From assembly GCA_002717145.1 (NCBI GenBank), contig PBCP01000049.1, positions 26,084 to 88,774 on the forward strand: a stretch of DNA of 62,691 nt. The letters are read 5' to 3'. The position numbers and the translations under genes were made by a program. Shown here in pieces: positions 27,146 through 36,165 of the stretch; position 1 is the first letter of the stretch; each line of letters begins with the position of its first letter. The notes beneath the pieces are model-generated. The model was given only the letters and a program-made list of their open reading frames with translations, did not search any database and was not told the DNA's origin. Origin of the DNA: Planctomycetaceae bacterium. Its GTDB lineage: Bacteria; Planctomycetota; Planctomycetia; Pirellulales; Pirellulaceae.

Positions 27146-29008
27146 TTACATCTCTTCCCAAACGGTCGAATACGCGTTGATCTTTTCGAAATACCGGAGC
27201 ATATCCGCATAGAACTCGTGGTTGGCAAGTGTGGCACTGTCACCGATCACGATTAATTTGCGCTTGGCTCGAGTCAAAGCGACATTCATACGGCGTGTAT
27301 CTCCAAGAAACCCAATTATTCCTTCCCGATTACTGCGAACACACGAAATAAGGATCACCTCCTTTTCGCGTCCCTGAAACCCATCCACCGTGTCAATTTC
27401 GACACCCTCGACCTTGCACAACTGTCGAATCAACCGGGTCTGTGCGGCATAGGGCGTAATAACAGCGATACAATGAGCCGGCACATTACGGTCGACTAGC
27501 GATTCAATCTTCTTAACCACCAATTGCGCCTCATCAGGGTTCCTCCGGCTTTCTCCCGGCTCTTCCAACTCTTCTTCCCAATCAGCACCGGCAGTATCAA
27601 TAAACTGGACTGGCGTCTCCGTTAGTTCTCCGGCCGGCACTCCCTCCAAATCCTTCAAGACGTGAGTTGCAACGCCTAAATCCGCTTCTAAAGTTCCCTC
27701 GTAGAACTGGTCCGACGAAAACTGCATGATTTCAGAATTCATGCGATATTGCTTGGTAAGACGAGTCGTGACTTGCTCACGATAGAGCTTATTCACCCTT
27801 TCAAGCAAGCTGACATCAAATCCTTGTTGCGCAGCTTTTTGGGAAACTACGGTCGGTGGCAATTGGCAATGATCGCCAGCGAGGATCAATTTGTCCGCGA
27901 ATTGCAGCGGCACCCAGCACGAAGGCTCGGTGCACTGACAGGCCTCATCGATCACTGCCAAACCAAACCTGACATCACCCAGCAAGTGTGTATTTAACGA
28001 GTTGGTTGAACAAACAACATCCGCCCTATCGATCACCCAGTCCACGACGGTCTTCTCCAATAACCTAGCGTCCTGTCGCAGCCTTTTCCCTTCTTTATAC
28101 ATCTCCTGCTTAGCACCACGCGGTGGCTGGCTTCTCGTATAGCGTCCCGCTTTGCGAAAGTACTGATCTGACTCTCGCCGCATATCCTTCACGATCTCCA
28201 TCGTTTCGTCACGCGATACCTGAGCGTCCAGGGTGTGCTGAGTCAGTTGCCGATCGACACGTGCCGGATGCCCTAAACGTACGACTTTCAACCCGGCAGA
28301 AACCAATTTCTCCAGCAGATTGTCTACCGCAGTGTTACTTGGAGCGGTCGCCAGAACTTTTTGCCCCAATCCGACGGATGCCTTGATTACTTCCACCACG
28401 GTCGTGGTTTTCCCTGTCCCAGGAGGGCCATGAACAACAGCTAGATCACGAGCAGACAAACAGTGCCTGACCGCTTGCTCCTGAGAGAGATTCAATTGAG
28501 CATTCTCAAAAGGTACATCAACGATTTCCGGAGTACGCATCCCAAGTAACACATCTCGCAACTGGCCAAATCGGCCTCTCGTGTCGTTCAGTCCTGAGAG
28601 CACTTCGGCTTGCCGTTTACGTGTTACTTCGTCCACCTGTAAATCAAGTCGAAATCGCGTCCCTTCCGGGATAAACGGCAAGGAAATCTTTATACACCGG
28701 GGCTCTTTGGCCGTTATCACGCCACGTGCTATCTCCGTCTCGGCAGCGTTACCCGTTGCCATGACAGGCGTTCCAACTCGAAAGCGATTGACCGGCAAAC
28801 CTCGTTCCCGATTACGTTTCACAAATGTCACAATGATGGCGCCGGCAAGGCCCGGCCGAGAATCAGCTACTGCCATATCCAAAAGGGTATCACCCGTCTT
28901 TTCGGCGGCACCCGAACCCGATTGTCGCCGACGCTCATCCAGTTGCCTGGCTTGTGCGACAGACTCCATGTCAATCCATTCCAGCAATTGCTCAATATGC
29001 TTATGCAT
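27146..29008 (-). CDS. SF1 DNA/RNA helicase (Upf1/IGHMBP2-like)
   Basis: A 620-residue superfamily 1B helicase. Walker A is GPPGTGKT (194-201) and motif Ia is LATAPSNTAVDNLLEKL. Walker B/motif II is AVIDEACQCTEPS (DEAC 354-357). Motif III is AGDHCQLPPTV (378-387), followed by TRLTKQYRMN (motif IV region). Motifs V/VI are DTVDGFQGREKEVILISCVRSN and RMNVALTRAKRKL. An N-terminal region (1-170) with a beta-barrel-like PVMATGNAAETEIARGVI stretch matches the Upf1/SMBP2-type 1B domain. It is cytoplasmic and would unwind nucleic acid using ATP. The small ORF ending at 29033 and the desaturase lie just upstream on the same strand. Confidence 0.93.
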   Translation of the reverse strand: MHKHIEQLLEWIDMESVAQARQLDERRRQSGSGAAEKTGDTLLDMAVADSRPGLAGAIIVTFVKRNRERGLPVNRFRVGTPVMATGNAAETEIARGVITAKEPRCIKISLPFIPEGTRFRLDLQVDEVTRKRQAEVLSGLNDTRGRFGQLRDVLLGMRTPEIVDVPFENAQLNLSQEQAVRHCLSARDLAVVHGPPGTGKTTTVVEVIKASVGLGQKVLATAPSNTAVDNLLEKLVSAGLKVVRLGHPARVDRQLTQHTLDAQVSRDETMEIVKDMRRESDQYFRKAGRYTRSQPPRGAKQEMYKEGKRLRQDARLLEKTVVDWVIDRADVVCSTNSLNTHLLGDVRFGLAVIDEACQCTEPSCWVPLQFADKLILAGDHCQLPPTVVSQKAAQQGFDVSLLERVNKLYREQVTTRLTKQYRMNSEIMQFSSDQFYEGTLEADLGVATHVLKDLEGVPAGELTETPVQFIDTAGADWEEELEEPGESRRNPDEAQLVVKKIESLVDRNVPAHCIAVITPYAAQTRLIRQLCKVEGVEIDTVDGFQGREKEVILISCVRSNREGIIGFLGDTRRMNVALTRAKRKLIVIGDSATLANHEFYADMLRYFEKINAYSTVWEEM

Positions 29009-29032
29009 TCAGAGTCTCATCCTGATACTCAT

Positions 29033-29221
29033 CTATTCTTCGAGTTCAACAAACGCCTGCTCGATAAAAGGCCACATCAAGCGGGGGGGGTAAAACATAT
29101 GCCCCTTTTCTCCCCAGCGATGATCAAACCTGAATCGCCGGTCCATCAATTCGTAAACGTACGCGACAATCAGAGGTGATTTGTCCTCCCTAAGGGCAGG
29201 AGACAAACCGAGTCGATTCAC
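29033..29221 (-). CDS. Small protein, coupled to desaturase stop
   Basis: A 62-residue ORF with no recognised domain. Its GTG start overlaps the desaturase stop (TAGTG), the usual form of translational coupling. It ends 24 bp before the helicase ATG, so it fits tightly between two real genes on one strand. The sequence is rich in aromatic and charged residues (YELMDRRFRFDHRWGEKGH, then MFYPPRLMWPFIEQAF) and looks like real protein rather than a shadow. No signal peptide or membrane segment is evident. Function unknown; a later in-frame Met (MDRRFRF) is an alternative start. Confidence 0.55.
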   Translation of the reverse strand: MNRLGLSPALREDKSPLIVAYVYELMDRRFRFDHRWGEKGHMFYPPRLMWPFIEQAFVELEE

Positions 29222-30225
29222 TAGGCCGTGATCCGATTAGATCTCCGTTGACGTCGAGCCCAGGCAAACGATACCAGCCTGTCCTCTTTGATATCCCACA
29301 ACTTCAAACGCAAGCATTTGTAAACATCCCAGGGACGCAAAGAGGTCACCCCTGGATTACGAAGTTCTTTGATCGCCGCCATTGCTTTAGGCAGTTTGTA
29401 AAAAGGGATTCGATGATTCAAATGATGCACATGGTGATAACCGATATTGGCCGTAAACCAATGAAGAATTGGATTCATCTTAATGTAGCTAGAAGACTTC
29501 AACGCGGCAGTCACGTAATTCCAGTCCTTACCCAACTTCAATGCGACATCCGGGTAATTGTGCTGAGCATAGAAGAGATAGGCGCCTGTACCGCCTGCAA
29601 TAATCATCGGGACACAGGTAACAAAGACGATACCTAATGGGTCAGTAAAAGCTAATGCCACGATAACTCCGGCATGAACCAACAATGAACAAATGGCATC
29701 CCAATGCCGCTTAGGGTTTAGCAGCAAGGGACGCAATGTCATTCCAATAAAGAAGACGGTCAGATAGCCGGCCCCAATAGTCATGGGATGTCGTGAAAAC
29801 TTGTATAGGAGTCGTTGCCAAACAGATGCTTCGGCATACGCCTCTGTCGTCATCACCGGATAAGATCCAATGGAAGCACCGAATAGTTTTGCATTGTTTT
29901 TATGGTGGTGATTGTGAGAACGCTTCCATACACTGGGAGGACTTAAGGTAATGCAGCCGAAAAGAAACATAAATCCACGAGCCAGTGAGGACTTCGGGAG
30001 CAATGCACCATGTTGAAAATCGTGGTATATCACAAACAATCGAACATGGACTAAACCTAATAGACAGCTACAAAGCAGACGAAGCCACCATGGTTCGATC
30101 AAAATCGTGGCAGCAATACATGCACTCCAGACAACAGCTGTCGAGACCAAACACCACCAGCTAACCCAGGGAGTCTCTGTGGCGAATTGCTTCGACTCAA
30201 TCAGTATTTCTTTTTCTGACCGCAC
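29221..30225 (-). CDS. Membrane fatty acid desaturase
   Basis: A 334-residue integral membrane protein with the three His clusters of the di-iron desaturase/hydroxylase superfamily: HDFQH (68-72), HNHHH (104-108) and HHVHH (264-268). Extra His residues at FYAQHNYPD may complete the di-iron site. Hydrophobic spans at about 24-60, 84-95, 150-170 and 180-215 anchor it in the inner membrane. It would use O2 and reducing power to desaturate or hydroxylate an acyl chain or carotenoid; the exact substrate is unknown. The start is GTG at 30225. It is probably the first gene of a unit continuing into the 62-residue ORF and the helicase. Confidence 0.92.
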   Translation of the reverse strand: MRSEKEILIESKQFATETPWVSWWCLVSTAVVWSACIAATILIEPWWLRLLCSCLLGLVHVRLFVIYHDFQHGALLPKSSLARGFMFLFGCITLSPPSVWKRSHNHHHKNNAKLFGASIGSYPVMTTEAYAEASVWQRLLYKFSRHPMTIGAGYLTVFFIGMTLRPLLLNPKRHWDAICSLLVHAGVIVALAFTDPLGIVFVTCVPMIIAGGTGAYLFYAQHNYPDVALKLGKDWNYVTAALKSSSYIKMNPILHWFTANIGYHHVHHLNHRIPFYKLPKAMAAIKELRNPGVTSLRPWDVYKCLRLKLWDIKEDRLVSFAWARRQRRSNRITA

Positions 30226-30451
30226 TGCGTGATTCCGAGTTGATAAGATAAACCTAAAAGGAGGTATGCCCTTTCATTGCATTCCGCAAAGTACCATCCT
30301 CTAAGATTCCGCGCAGATTAACAATAGCGCAAACCCGATTTAATGCTGTATCTTGTAAACTATATCTAAACAATTTTACTATTCGATTGAATTCCGTTAG
30401 GATTATCCCATATTAAGCGAAGATTCCCGACCAAGCCCAATTCACCGCAGA
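30226..30451. other. Divergent intergenic region
   Basis: 226 bases between the desaturase and Kelch genes, A+T-richer than the genes. It presumably holds both promoters. I see no convincing repeat, hairpin or RNA gene. Confidence 0.5.
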
Positions 30452-31474
30452 ATGCCTATATCCTCACGACAGCTAGCCCTAAAGTTATTCCTGACTTTCA
30501 CATTCTTGTCATTTCAACCTGTCGACGCAGCAGAAACGAGTGCCAAGTTCCCTAAAATACCTGAACCGGTGACAAGTTTCGGAGCCGCAGCCCATCGCGG
30601 AAAGGTTTACTACTACGGTGGACACTATGGGCAGGCTCATCGCTATTCCACCGCAGACCAGGCGAATACACTTTGGGAACTTGACCTCAAAACAAGAAAA
30701 TGGTCCAGCCTGAGCGAAGGGCCGCGTCTTCAGGGCTTAGCATTAGTTGCCTACAAGAACTCGCTTTATCGAATCGGTGGATTTACGGCTAAAAATGCAC
30801 CTGAAGAGGATCACGATCTTTGGTCTCAACGATCCTTCGCGAAATACGACCTCAAGTCACAGCAATGGACGCTTCTTCCGGACCTGCCGGAAGGACGTTC
30901 TTCTTTTGATGCCGCCGTAAGCCACAATGGAATTTTGTACGTCGTCGGAGGCTGGAAAATGCACGGTGAGAAGAAAGCCGTCTGGCACCAAACCGCCTGG
31001 ACGTTTGATTTAAACGACCGGCATGCAACCTGGACGCCCATTGCCAACTTTCCGTACAAACGACGCGCCATTTCTGTTGCCCCTACTAAAGACGGAATCC
31101 TCGTTGTCGGGGGAATGCAGGAGTCGGGTGAAACGACCACACAAACCGTTTTCTATGACAGACGCAGTAATGCCTGGACCGATGGCCCAACACTCATCGG
31201 AGAGTCCAAGTTAACCGGGTTTGGAACTGCCAGCTGCAACTTACAGGGAAAGATCATTGTGTCTGCCTACGATGGCACTATCCAAACGATTAACTCAAAG
31301 GGTGATTTTGAGATTTCCGGTCAAAGTCGTGACGCGCGGTTCTTCCATCGTTGTTTACCCATTTCAGGACGGCATGCTTTGCTTCTCGGAGGGGCCAATA
31401 TGGAAACTGGAAAATACGAAGCGTTGGAAACAATTTCTATCATCCCTAATTCCCCGGCTGTCCCAAAGAATTAG
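30452..31474 (+). CDS. Secreted Kelch-repeat beta-propeller protein
   Basis: A 340-residue protein with a Sec signal (to about residue 26, VDAAE). It has Kelch blades seen as GKVYYYGGHYG, NSLYRIGGFTAK, GILYVVGGWKMHG, DGILVVGGMQESG and a final ALLLGGANMETGKYE, each with the double-Gly and spaced Tyr/Trp (W-X-L-X-P) signature such as QQWTLLPDLPEGRSS. It is a binding or scaffold protein outside the cytoplasm; some Kelch folds carry oxidase or isomerase activity, but no catalytic residues can be assigned. It appears to be a single-gene unit. Confidence 0.85.
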   Translation: MPISSRQLALKLFLTFTFLSFQPVDAAETSAKFPKIPEPVTSFGAAAHRGKVYYYGGHYGQAHRYSTADQANTLWELDLKTRKWSSLSEGPRLQGLALVAYKNSLYRIGGFTAKNAPEEDHDLWSQRSFAKYDLKSQQWTLLPDLPEGRSSFDAAVSHNGILYVVGGWKMHGEKKAVWHQTAWTFDLNDRHATWTPIANFPYKRRAISVAPTKDGILVVGGMQESGETTTQTVFYDRRSNAWTDGPTLIGESKLTGFGTASCNLQGKIIVSAYDGTIQTINSKGDFEISGQSRDARFFHRCLPISGRHALLLGGANMETGKYEALETISIIPNSPAVPKN

Positions 31475-31764
31475 CTTAACGCCCCCTCGGAACTGATAAG
31501 GCATTCGGAAGCCTGAAGCCCCGTGCAGAGTTGTTAAGCGGAACGGCCACGACGCACTTGATGGAGCTATCGCGAGATTCAGAGCCGTTTGGAGAATCTC
31601 CCGACACGTAACCACCAGGCTATCTTTTAGTCCGTTTATCTATGTCCTATATTGCCAACGCTACCCCCCTCTACAGGGGTGATTTAGACATAATCAACAT
31701 TGAGATTCTGATAGCCGATATTTAAACTAGAGACTGTAAACAAATCAGCAGTATTGGGGGCGTG
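31475..31764. other. Intergenic region before tandem DUF1501 genes
   Basis: About 290 bases with no supportable gene. The only structure I see is the small GC hairpin at 31666-31679. A GGGGG run four bases before the ATG at 31765 may serve as ribosome site. Confidence 0.5.
31666..31679. promoter_or_regulatory. Short GC hairpin in 5' region
   Basis: CCCCT and AGGGG arms around a CTAC tetraloop, about 85 bases before the DUF1501 start. No T-tract follows, so it is not a normal terminator. Function uncertain. Confidence 0.25.
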
Positions 31765-33153
31765 ATGTTACGTTTTTTTGCCAAAAGCGCCAAACAGAAA
31801 TCTAGAGAATACTGTGACGGCGTGAGTCGTCGCAGTTTCGTGCAGCTTGGAGTTGCCGGCATGGCCTCTCTAGGCCTAGGCGATGTACTTCGTGCTAAAG
31901 CAGCAAGTCGGGTTTCAAGCAAATCCGATGTTTCCACCATATTGATTTGGCTTGATGGTGGCCCGGGTCACATGGACATGTATGACATGAAACCGGATGC
32001 TCCGGTCGAATACCGTGGAATCTGGAATCCAATTCAGACCAAAGTGCCCGGATTCGACATTACAGAACTCTATCCCAAACAGGCGCAGCATACCGACAAG
32101 TTCTCGATTGTAAGATCACTGCACCATGGCACGGGCGACCACTTCGCCGGCGCTCATCGCATGTTAACCACCAAGAACATGGGTGTCAGCGGAGCCAACA
32201 ACATTGGTAAATTCCCTGGTATCGGAGCGATCGTTGCCAAGCAACGAGAAAATATAACGCGTGAAGTGCCGCCTTATGTTTCCGTCCCGTCCGCTTCGAG
32301 CGTTGGTCGCGTACCTGGCTATTTCGGCGGCAAATTTCTGGGCGTTCAATACGACCCCTTCCAAACCAAGGGAGATCCAAACAATGCCAACTTCAAAGTG
32401 CAGAATATGGTTTTACCGGCCAATATCACAGTCGACCGCCTGGAAGATCGCACACAATTACAAGGTGAGCTAGACAAAATCAGTCGGTCGGTTGACTCCC
32501 AAGGTACATTTGACGCCCTCGATCAGTTTGACCAGCAGGCATTCAATTTTGTGACTGGGGAAAAGGCACGTCAGGCCTTTGACATTAACAAGGAAGATGA
32601 CGGACTTCGAGAGAAGTACGGTCGGCACAGCTGGGGGCAAAGCACTCTGCTTGCCAGACGTCTTGTCGAAGCAGGAGCTTCGTTTGTCACCGTTCAGTTT
32701 AGCGGCTGGGACCATCACTGGAATCTCCAGGGGGGATACGAGACATTATTACCACGGGTTGATTCCGCTGTCGCCTCGTTATTCGAAGATCTTGATCAGC
32801 GTGGCCTTCTTGACACCACAATTGTTATGTTGTGCGGTGAGTTTAGTCGTACTCCAAGAATGAATGACGGCGGCAATGGTGGGCCTCCGCTTAGCAAGGG
32901 CACTCCCGGACGTGACCATTGGGGCAATTCCATGTTCTGTCTCATGGGAGGCGGGGGAATTCAGGGCGGGCGTCTAATTGGCTCCACAACCAAAAAAGGG
33001 GACGCCGCGAAAGATCGACCAGTCACGCCTTCTAATATTCACGCCACCGTCTATGAATGTATGGGCATCGATCCAACGCTTCATATCCTAGATCATGCAG
33101 GCCGCCCTACCCCGGTACTCGAAGATCCTACTGCCATCCACGAATTATTTTAA
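31765..33153 (+). CDS. DUF1501 protein, Tat-exported (tandem copy 1)
   Basis: A 462-residue DUF1501 protein. After an unusually long n-region, the twin-arginine motif SRRSFVQLGVAGMASLGLG marks Tat export. Motifs are ILIWLDGGPGHMDMYDMKPDAP, SIVRSLHHGTGDHFAGAHRM, STLLARRLVEAGASFVTVQFSGWDHH, TTIVMLCGEFSRTPRMN, PGRDHWGNSMFCLMGGGG and the C-terminal LDHAGRPTPVLEDPTAIHELF. The ATG at 31765 is preferred over the GTG directly before it because the G-rich ribosome site is better spaced. A second DUF1501 gene starts 14 bp after its stop; neither has a PSCyt/PSD1 neighbour. Catalytic role unknown. Confidence 0.92.
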   Translation: MLRFFAKSAKQKSREYCDGVSRRSFVQLGVAGMASLGLGDVLRAKAASRVSSKSDVSTILIWLDGGPGHMDMYDMKPDAPVEYRGIWNPIQTKVPGFDITELYPKQAQHTDKFSIVRSLHHGTGDHFAGAHRMLTTKNMGVSGANNIGKFPGIGAIVAKQRENITREVPPYVSVPSASSVGRVPGYFGGKFLGVQYDPFQTKGDPNNANFKVQNMVLPANITVDRLEDRTQLQGELDKISRSVDSQGTFDALDQFDQQAFNFVTGEKARQAFDINKEDDGLREKYGRHSWGQSTLLARRLVEAGASFVTVQFSGWDHHWNLQGGYETLLPRVDSAVASLFEDLDQRGLLDTTIVMLCGEFSRTPRMNDGGNGGPPLSKGTPGRDHWGNSMFCLMGGGGIQGGRLIGSTTKKGDAAKDRPVTPSNIHATVYECMGIDPTLHILDHAGRPTPVLEDPTAIHELF

Positions 33154-33167
33154 CTCACAGGCGATCC

Positions 33168-34523
33168 ATGCTCACATTGCTCAATCAGAATCCTGATACA
33201 AACCGCAGACGTCTACTTCAGGCGGCCGGCGCAGGAATGCTAGGCATTAGCCTGCCCAAAATTCTGGAGGCGGCTGACAACAACTTTTCAGATGCGCCGA
33301 GTGCGACTGCCAAAAACGTAATCTTTATGCATCTCTTTGGTGGGCCCAGTCAGCTGGAAACATTTGACCTCAAACCCAAGGCTCCCAGCGACATCCGCGG
33401 CCCGTACAGTCCAATCGCATGTAACACACCCGAACTTTTGATCTGTGAGCATCTGCCAAATATCGCCAAGATCACTGACAAGATCACCGTCGTCAAAACC
33501 ATGACCCATGATTTCAATGATCACAGCGGTGCCGGGCATTACATTCAGACCGGCCATCGCTGGCACATACCGATTGGCGGCGGATTCAACGTGACCCCAC
33601 AGGACTGGCCGGCGATTGGCAGTGTTGCGAAATACTTCGATCAACGTCGCGGACTCATCAATGCCGCTCCGACATATGCCGTTTTACCGAATGCTCTGGG
33701 AAGTCTGCAGCAAAAGGGTGATATTGCGCGTCCGGGCGAAACTGCCGGCTGGCTCGGTGGAGCCTTCGAACCGATTGTTACCGGCATCCGCAAGAAATCG
33801 GAAACGGACAATCCTTTCTGGCGAGAATGCAGTGATGACGAACTACAATTCAGCATCAAAGGCCTAACGCCACAGGATGGCATGACAATCGGGCGATTTA
33901 ATTCCAGAGCACAGCTACTAGATCGAATCAACGATCAACAGCGAAGATTACGTGAATTGGATCGCACCAGTGTATTTGACAAATACCGCGCACGCGCTTT
34001 GGAACTAGTGCTTTCCGACAAGGCCCGTGATGCTTTTGACGTGACCCAGGAATCAGCCAATACTCGCGACGCCTACGGTCGGCACTTATACGGCCAGTCA
34101 GCTTTGGTTGCACGCAGATTAATTGAAGCGGGCACCCGTTTTGTCACCGTACAATACGATTGTGTTGATGGCTATAGCTGGGATTCCCATCGTAATAGTG
34201 ATGATGTCAGGAAATACTTATTGCCTACGTTTGACCAGGCTTTCGCAGCACTCATTCATGACCTGGAAGATCGGGGATTGCTGGATGAAACCCTCATCGT
34301 CGCCATGGGGGAAATGGGGAGAACTCCTAAAGCGAATAACACCTGGGGCCGCAACCACTGGAGCACCTTGTTCCCTGCAGTGCTTGCAGGCGGGGGAATC
34401 AAACGAGGATTTGTATATGGCGAAACAGACAAGCATGCCGAGTATGCAACGGCTCACCCAGTGAGCCCTGAAGATATGGCAGCCACCATCTTTTCGGCAC
34501 TGGGCATCAACCCCAGCTGGTAA
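33168..34523 (+). CDS. DUF1501 protein, C-terminally truncated by in-frame stop (tandem copy 2)
   Basis: 451 residues as read, starting at MLTLLNQNPDTNRRRLLQAAGAGM (Tat signal), 14 bp after copy 1. Family motifs are intact: IFMHLFGGPSQLETFDLKP, TMTHDFNDHSGAGHYIQTGH, SALVARRLIEAGTRFVTVQYD, ETLIVAMGEMGRTPK, WGRNHWSTLFPAVLAGGG. The protein stops at SALGINPSW with TAA, where paralogues continue through a D-x-x-GRP block. Reading on in the same frame past the TAA gives exactly such a block, ending at a second TAA at 34590. Loss of about 22 residues therefore looks like a nonsense change (or an assembly or sequencing error) and not a natural end. Whether the shortened protein folds is unknown. Confidence 0.9.
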   Translation: MLTLLNQNPDTNRRRLLQAAGAGMLGISLPKILEAADNNFSDAPSATAKNVIFMHLFGGPSQLETFDLKPKAPSDIRGPYSPIACNTPELLICEHLPNIAKITDKITVVKTMTHDFNDHSGAGHYIQTGHRWHIPIGGGFNVTPQDWPAIGSVAKYFDQRRGLINAAPTYAVLPNALGSLQQKGDIARPGETAGWLGGAFEPIVTGIRKKSETDNPFWRECSDDELQFSIKGLTPQDGMTIGRFNSRAQLLDRINDQQRRLRELDRTSVFDKYRARALELVLSDKARDAFDVTQESANTRDAYGRHLYGQSALVARRLIEAGTRFVTVQYDCVDGYSWDSHRNSDDVRKYLLPTFDQAFAALIHDLEDRGLLDETLIVAMGEMGRTPKANNTWGRNHWSTLFPAVLAGGGIKRGFVYGETDKHAEYATAHPVSPEDMAATIFSALGINPSW

Positions 34524-34592
34524 ATCCAGGACTCGATAGGACGCCCTCATCAACTAACGACTGGTCAACGAGTCGACGATTTGTTTATATAA
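34524..34592 (+). pseudogene. Intact in-frame C-terminal tail of the DUF1501 gene after a stop codon
   Basis: Immediately after the TAA at 34521-34523, the same frame encodes 22 residues beginning IQDSIGRPHQLTTGQ and ending RVDDLFI, then TAA. It aligns with the C-termini of the other DUF1501 proteins here (LDHAGRPTPVLEDPTAIHELF at 33153; DQSGRPIPILPAGKVITEL at 24024). Only the single stop separates it from the main gene; there is no frameshift. Confidence 0.8.
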
Positions 34593-34635
34593 TCCGGTTA
34601 GTCAATTCAACTGCAACCACCCCGGATAAAAAACT

Positions 34636-36150
34636 ATGATTCGTACGATCTTGTTAGCGATTCTTTCTTGTCTACTTCTTTTAGGCGGAAGCCTCGTAGC
34701 ATCTGCTGACGAGTTGCCAAACATCATATTGCTCATGGGTGACGACCATGGATGGGATGAAACCGGCTACAACGGGCACCCACATCTGGCCACTCCCGTA
34801 CTAGACGAAATGGCTGCCAATGGCCTACGCCTGGACCGTTTTTACTCAGCACATCCCTCTTGCAGCCCCACACGTGGAAGTGTCCTTACCGGACGCCACC
34901 CTAATCGATATGGTACGTTTACCCCCGGCCACTCGATCCGACCGGAAGAAATTAGTGTGGCAGCCATATTAAAAGCTAAAGGCTATCTATGTGGTCACTT
35001 TGGCAAATGGCATTTAGGCCCTGTCAAGAAATCATCTCCCACCAACCCCGGCAACATGGGGTTTGACGAATGGCTTTCACACGACAACTTTTTCGAACTA
35101 AATCCTATTCTGTCGCGAAATGGAGCAGACCCCAAAATGATTCCGGGCGAGAGTTCAGAGATCATTGTCGATGCTGCCACTCGATTTATCAGCAAAGCCA
35201 AACGAAAAGGCAAACCGTTTTTCATTGTTCTCTGGTACGGTTCACCTCACGAACCCTACAGTGGACTCGAAGACGACCTCGCACTCTATAATCACATACC
35301 GGCTCGGTACAATGATCAATCATTTCGCCTGACTTCGAACGAAACAGGCCGTCCCACGACGCGGCCATTGGGTGACATTCTACAAGAGCGATATGCTGAA
35401 ATTACGGCCATGGACCGATCAATTGGAACGCTACGGGATTTCCTTGCTCGCAAAAACGAACGCGAAAATACTTTGCTTTGGTATTGCGGAGACAATGGTA
35501 CGCCAGGTGACGGAATCGTAACTTCGCCCTTTCGAGGTCAGAAAGGACAGGTTTACGATGGTGGAATTCGCGTCCCTGGAGTGATCGAGTGGCCCAAAAG
35601 AATAAACGCTCAGATCATTTCACAGGTTAACTCCGTTACCAGCGACATTTTGCCTACGCTTTGTGAAATCACAGGAAGCGAACTGCCAACGATCCCCCTG
35701 GATGGCATTTCCCTGGCCGGCCTGTTGGACGATTCGCTAAAGCAACGGCCTACTCCCATTTTCTTTTGGCAATTCAATACCGGTGCCGACACTCAACGCA
35801 CCCCCTGGATCAATCATGAATTGCAGATTGGCACCACTCCGTTGGTTAAAATGATGGGGGACATTTACACCAGGAATTTCAGGAACTCTAAACATCCGGA
35901 TATTGTTGAATCTGATTTCACGGGCGCTCGCGTTATGCTGATCGAAAACTACAAACTAGTCATCACAGGCCAGAGTCCGAAAGAGAAACTTCAACTCTTC
36001 AAAATGCCCGACGATCTCGCTGAAAAGCATAATATAGCTGCACAGCACCCTGACGTCGTTTCGAGTATGCGAAAACAACTTCACCGCTGGCAATCGTCAG
36101 TCCTCAAGAGCCTCACCGGCGCCGATTACGAACAGCACATCCAACCATGA
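34636..36150 (+). CDS. Secreted sulfatase
   Basis: A 504-residue formylglycine sulfatase with a Sec signal (to about residue 24). Metal ligands DD are at 36-37 (MGDDHGWDETGYNGHP). The signature CSPTRGSVLTGR has C76 in the C-x-P-T-R variant as the formylglycine precursor. CGHFGKWHLGP supplies the Lys/His active-site pair, and WYCGDNGTPGD the distal metal-binding region. It should hydrolyse a sulfate ester in the periplasm or at the surface. The Gfo/Idh/MocA oxidoreductase gene starts 15 bp downstream, so both are probably one operon and may work on the same sulfated sugar. Confidence 0.95.
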   Translation: MIRTILLAILSCLLLLGGSLVASADELPNIILLMGDDHGWDETGYNGHPHLATPVLDEMAANGLRLDRFYSAHPSCSPTRGSVLTGRHPNRYGTFTPGHSIRPEEISVAAILKAKGYLCGHFGKWHLGPVKKSSPTNPGNMGFDEWLSHDNFFELNPILSRNGADPKMIPGESSEIIVDAATRFISKAKRKGKPFFIVLWYGSPHEPYSGLEDDLALYNHIPARYNDQSFRLTSNETGRPTTRPLGDILQERYAEITAMDRSIGTLRDFLARKNERENTLLWYCGDNGTPGDGIVTSPFRGQKGQVYDGGIRVPGVIEWPKRINAQIISQVNSVTSDILPTLCEITGSELPTIPLDGISLAGLLDDSLKQRPTPIFFWQFNTGADTQRTPWINHELQIGTTPLVKMMGDIYTRNFRNSKHPDIVESDFTGARVMLIENYKLVITGQSPKEKLQLFKMPDDLAEKHNIAAQHPDVVSSMRKQLHRWQSSVLKSLTGADYEQHIQP

Positions 36151-36165
36151 CTGGGAAGAGCAAAA

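Noticed and set aside
31364..31615. 83-residue minus-strand ORF between Kelch and DUF1501 genes
   Set aside because: Half of it is antisense to the Kelch gene and its composition is not protein-like, so the intergenic region is left without a gene.
33057..33167. N-terminal extension of the second tandem DUF1501 gene
   Set aside because: It would start inside the first DUF1501 gene and place 37 residues before the Tat signal; the ATG at 33168 is better.
34588..34593. TATAAT as promoter of the sulfatase at 34636
   Set aside because: It overlaps the relic DUF1501 tail and stop codon, and no good -35 is present, so it may be a chance match.
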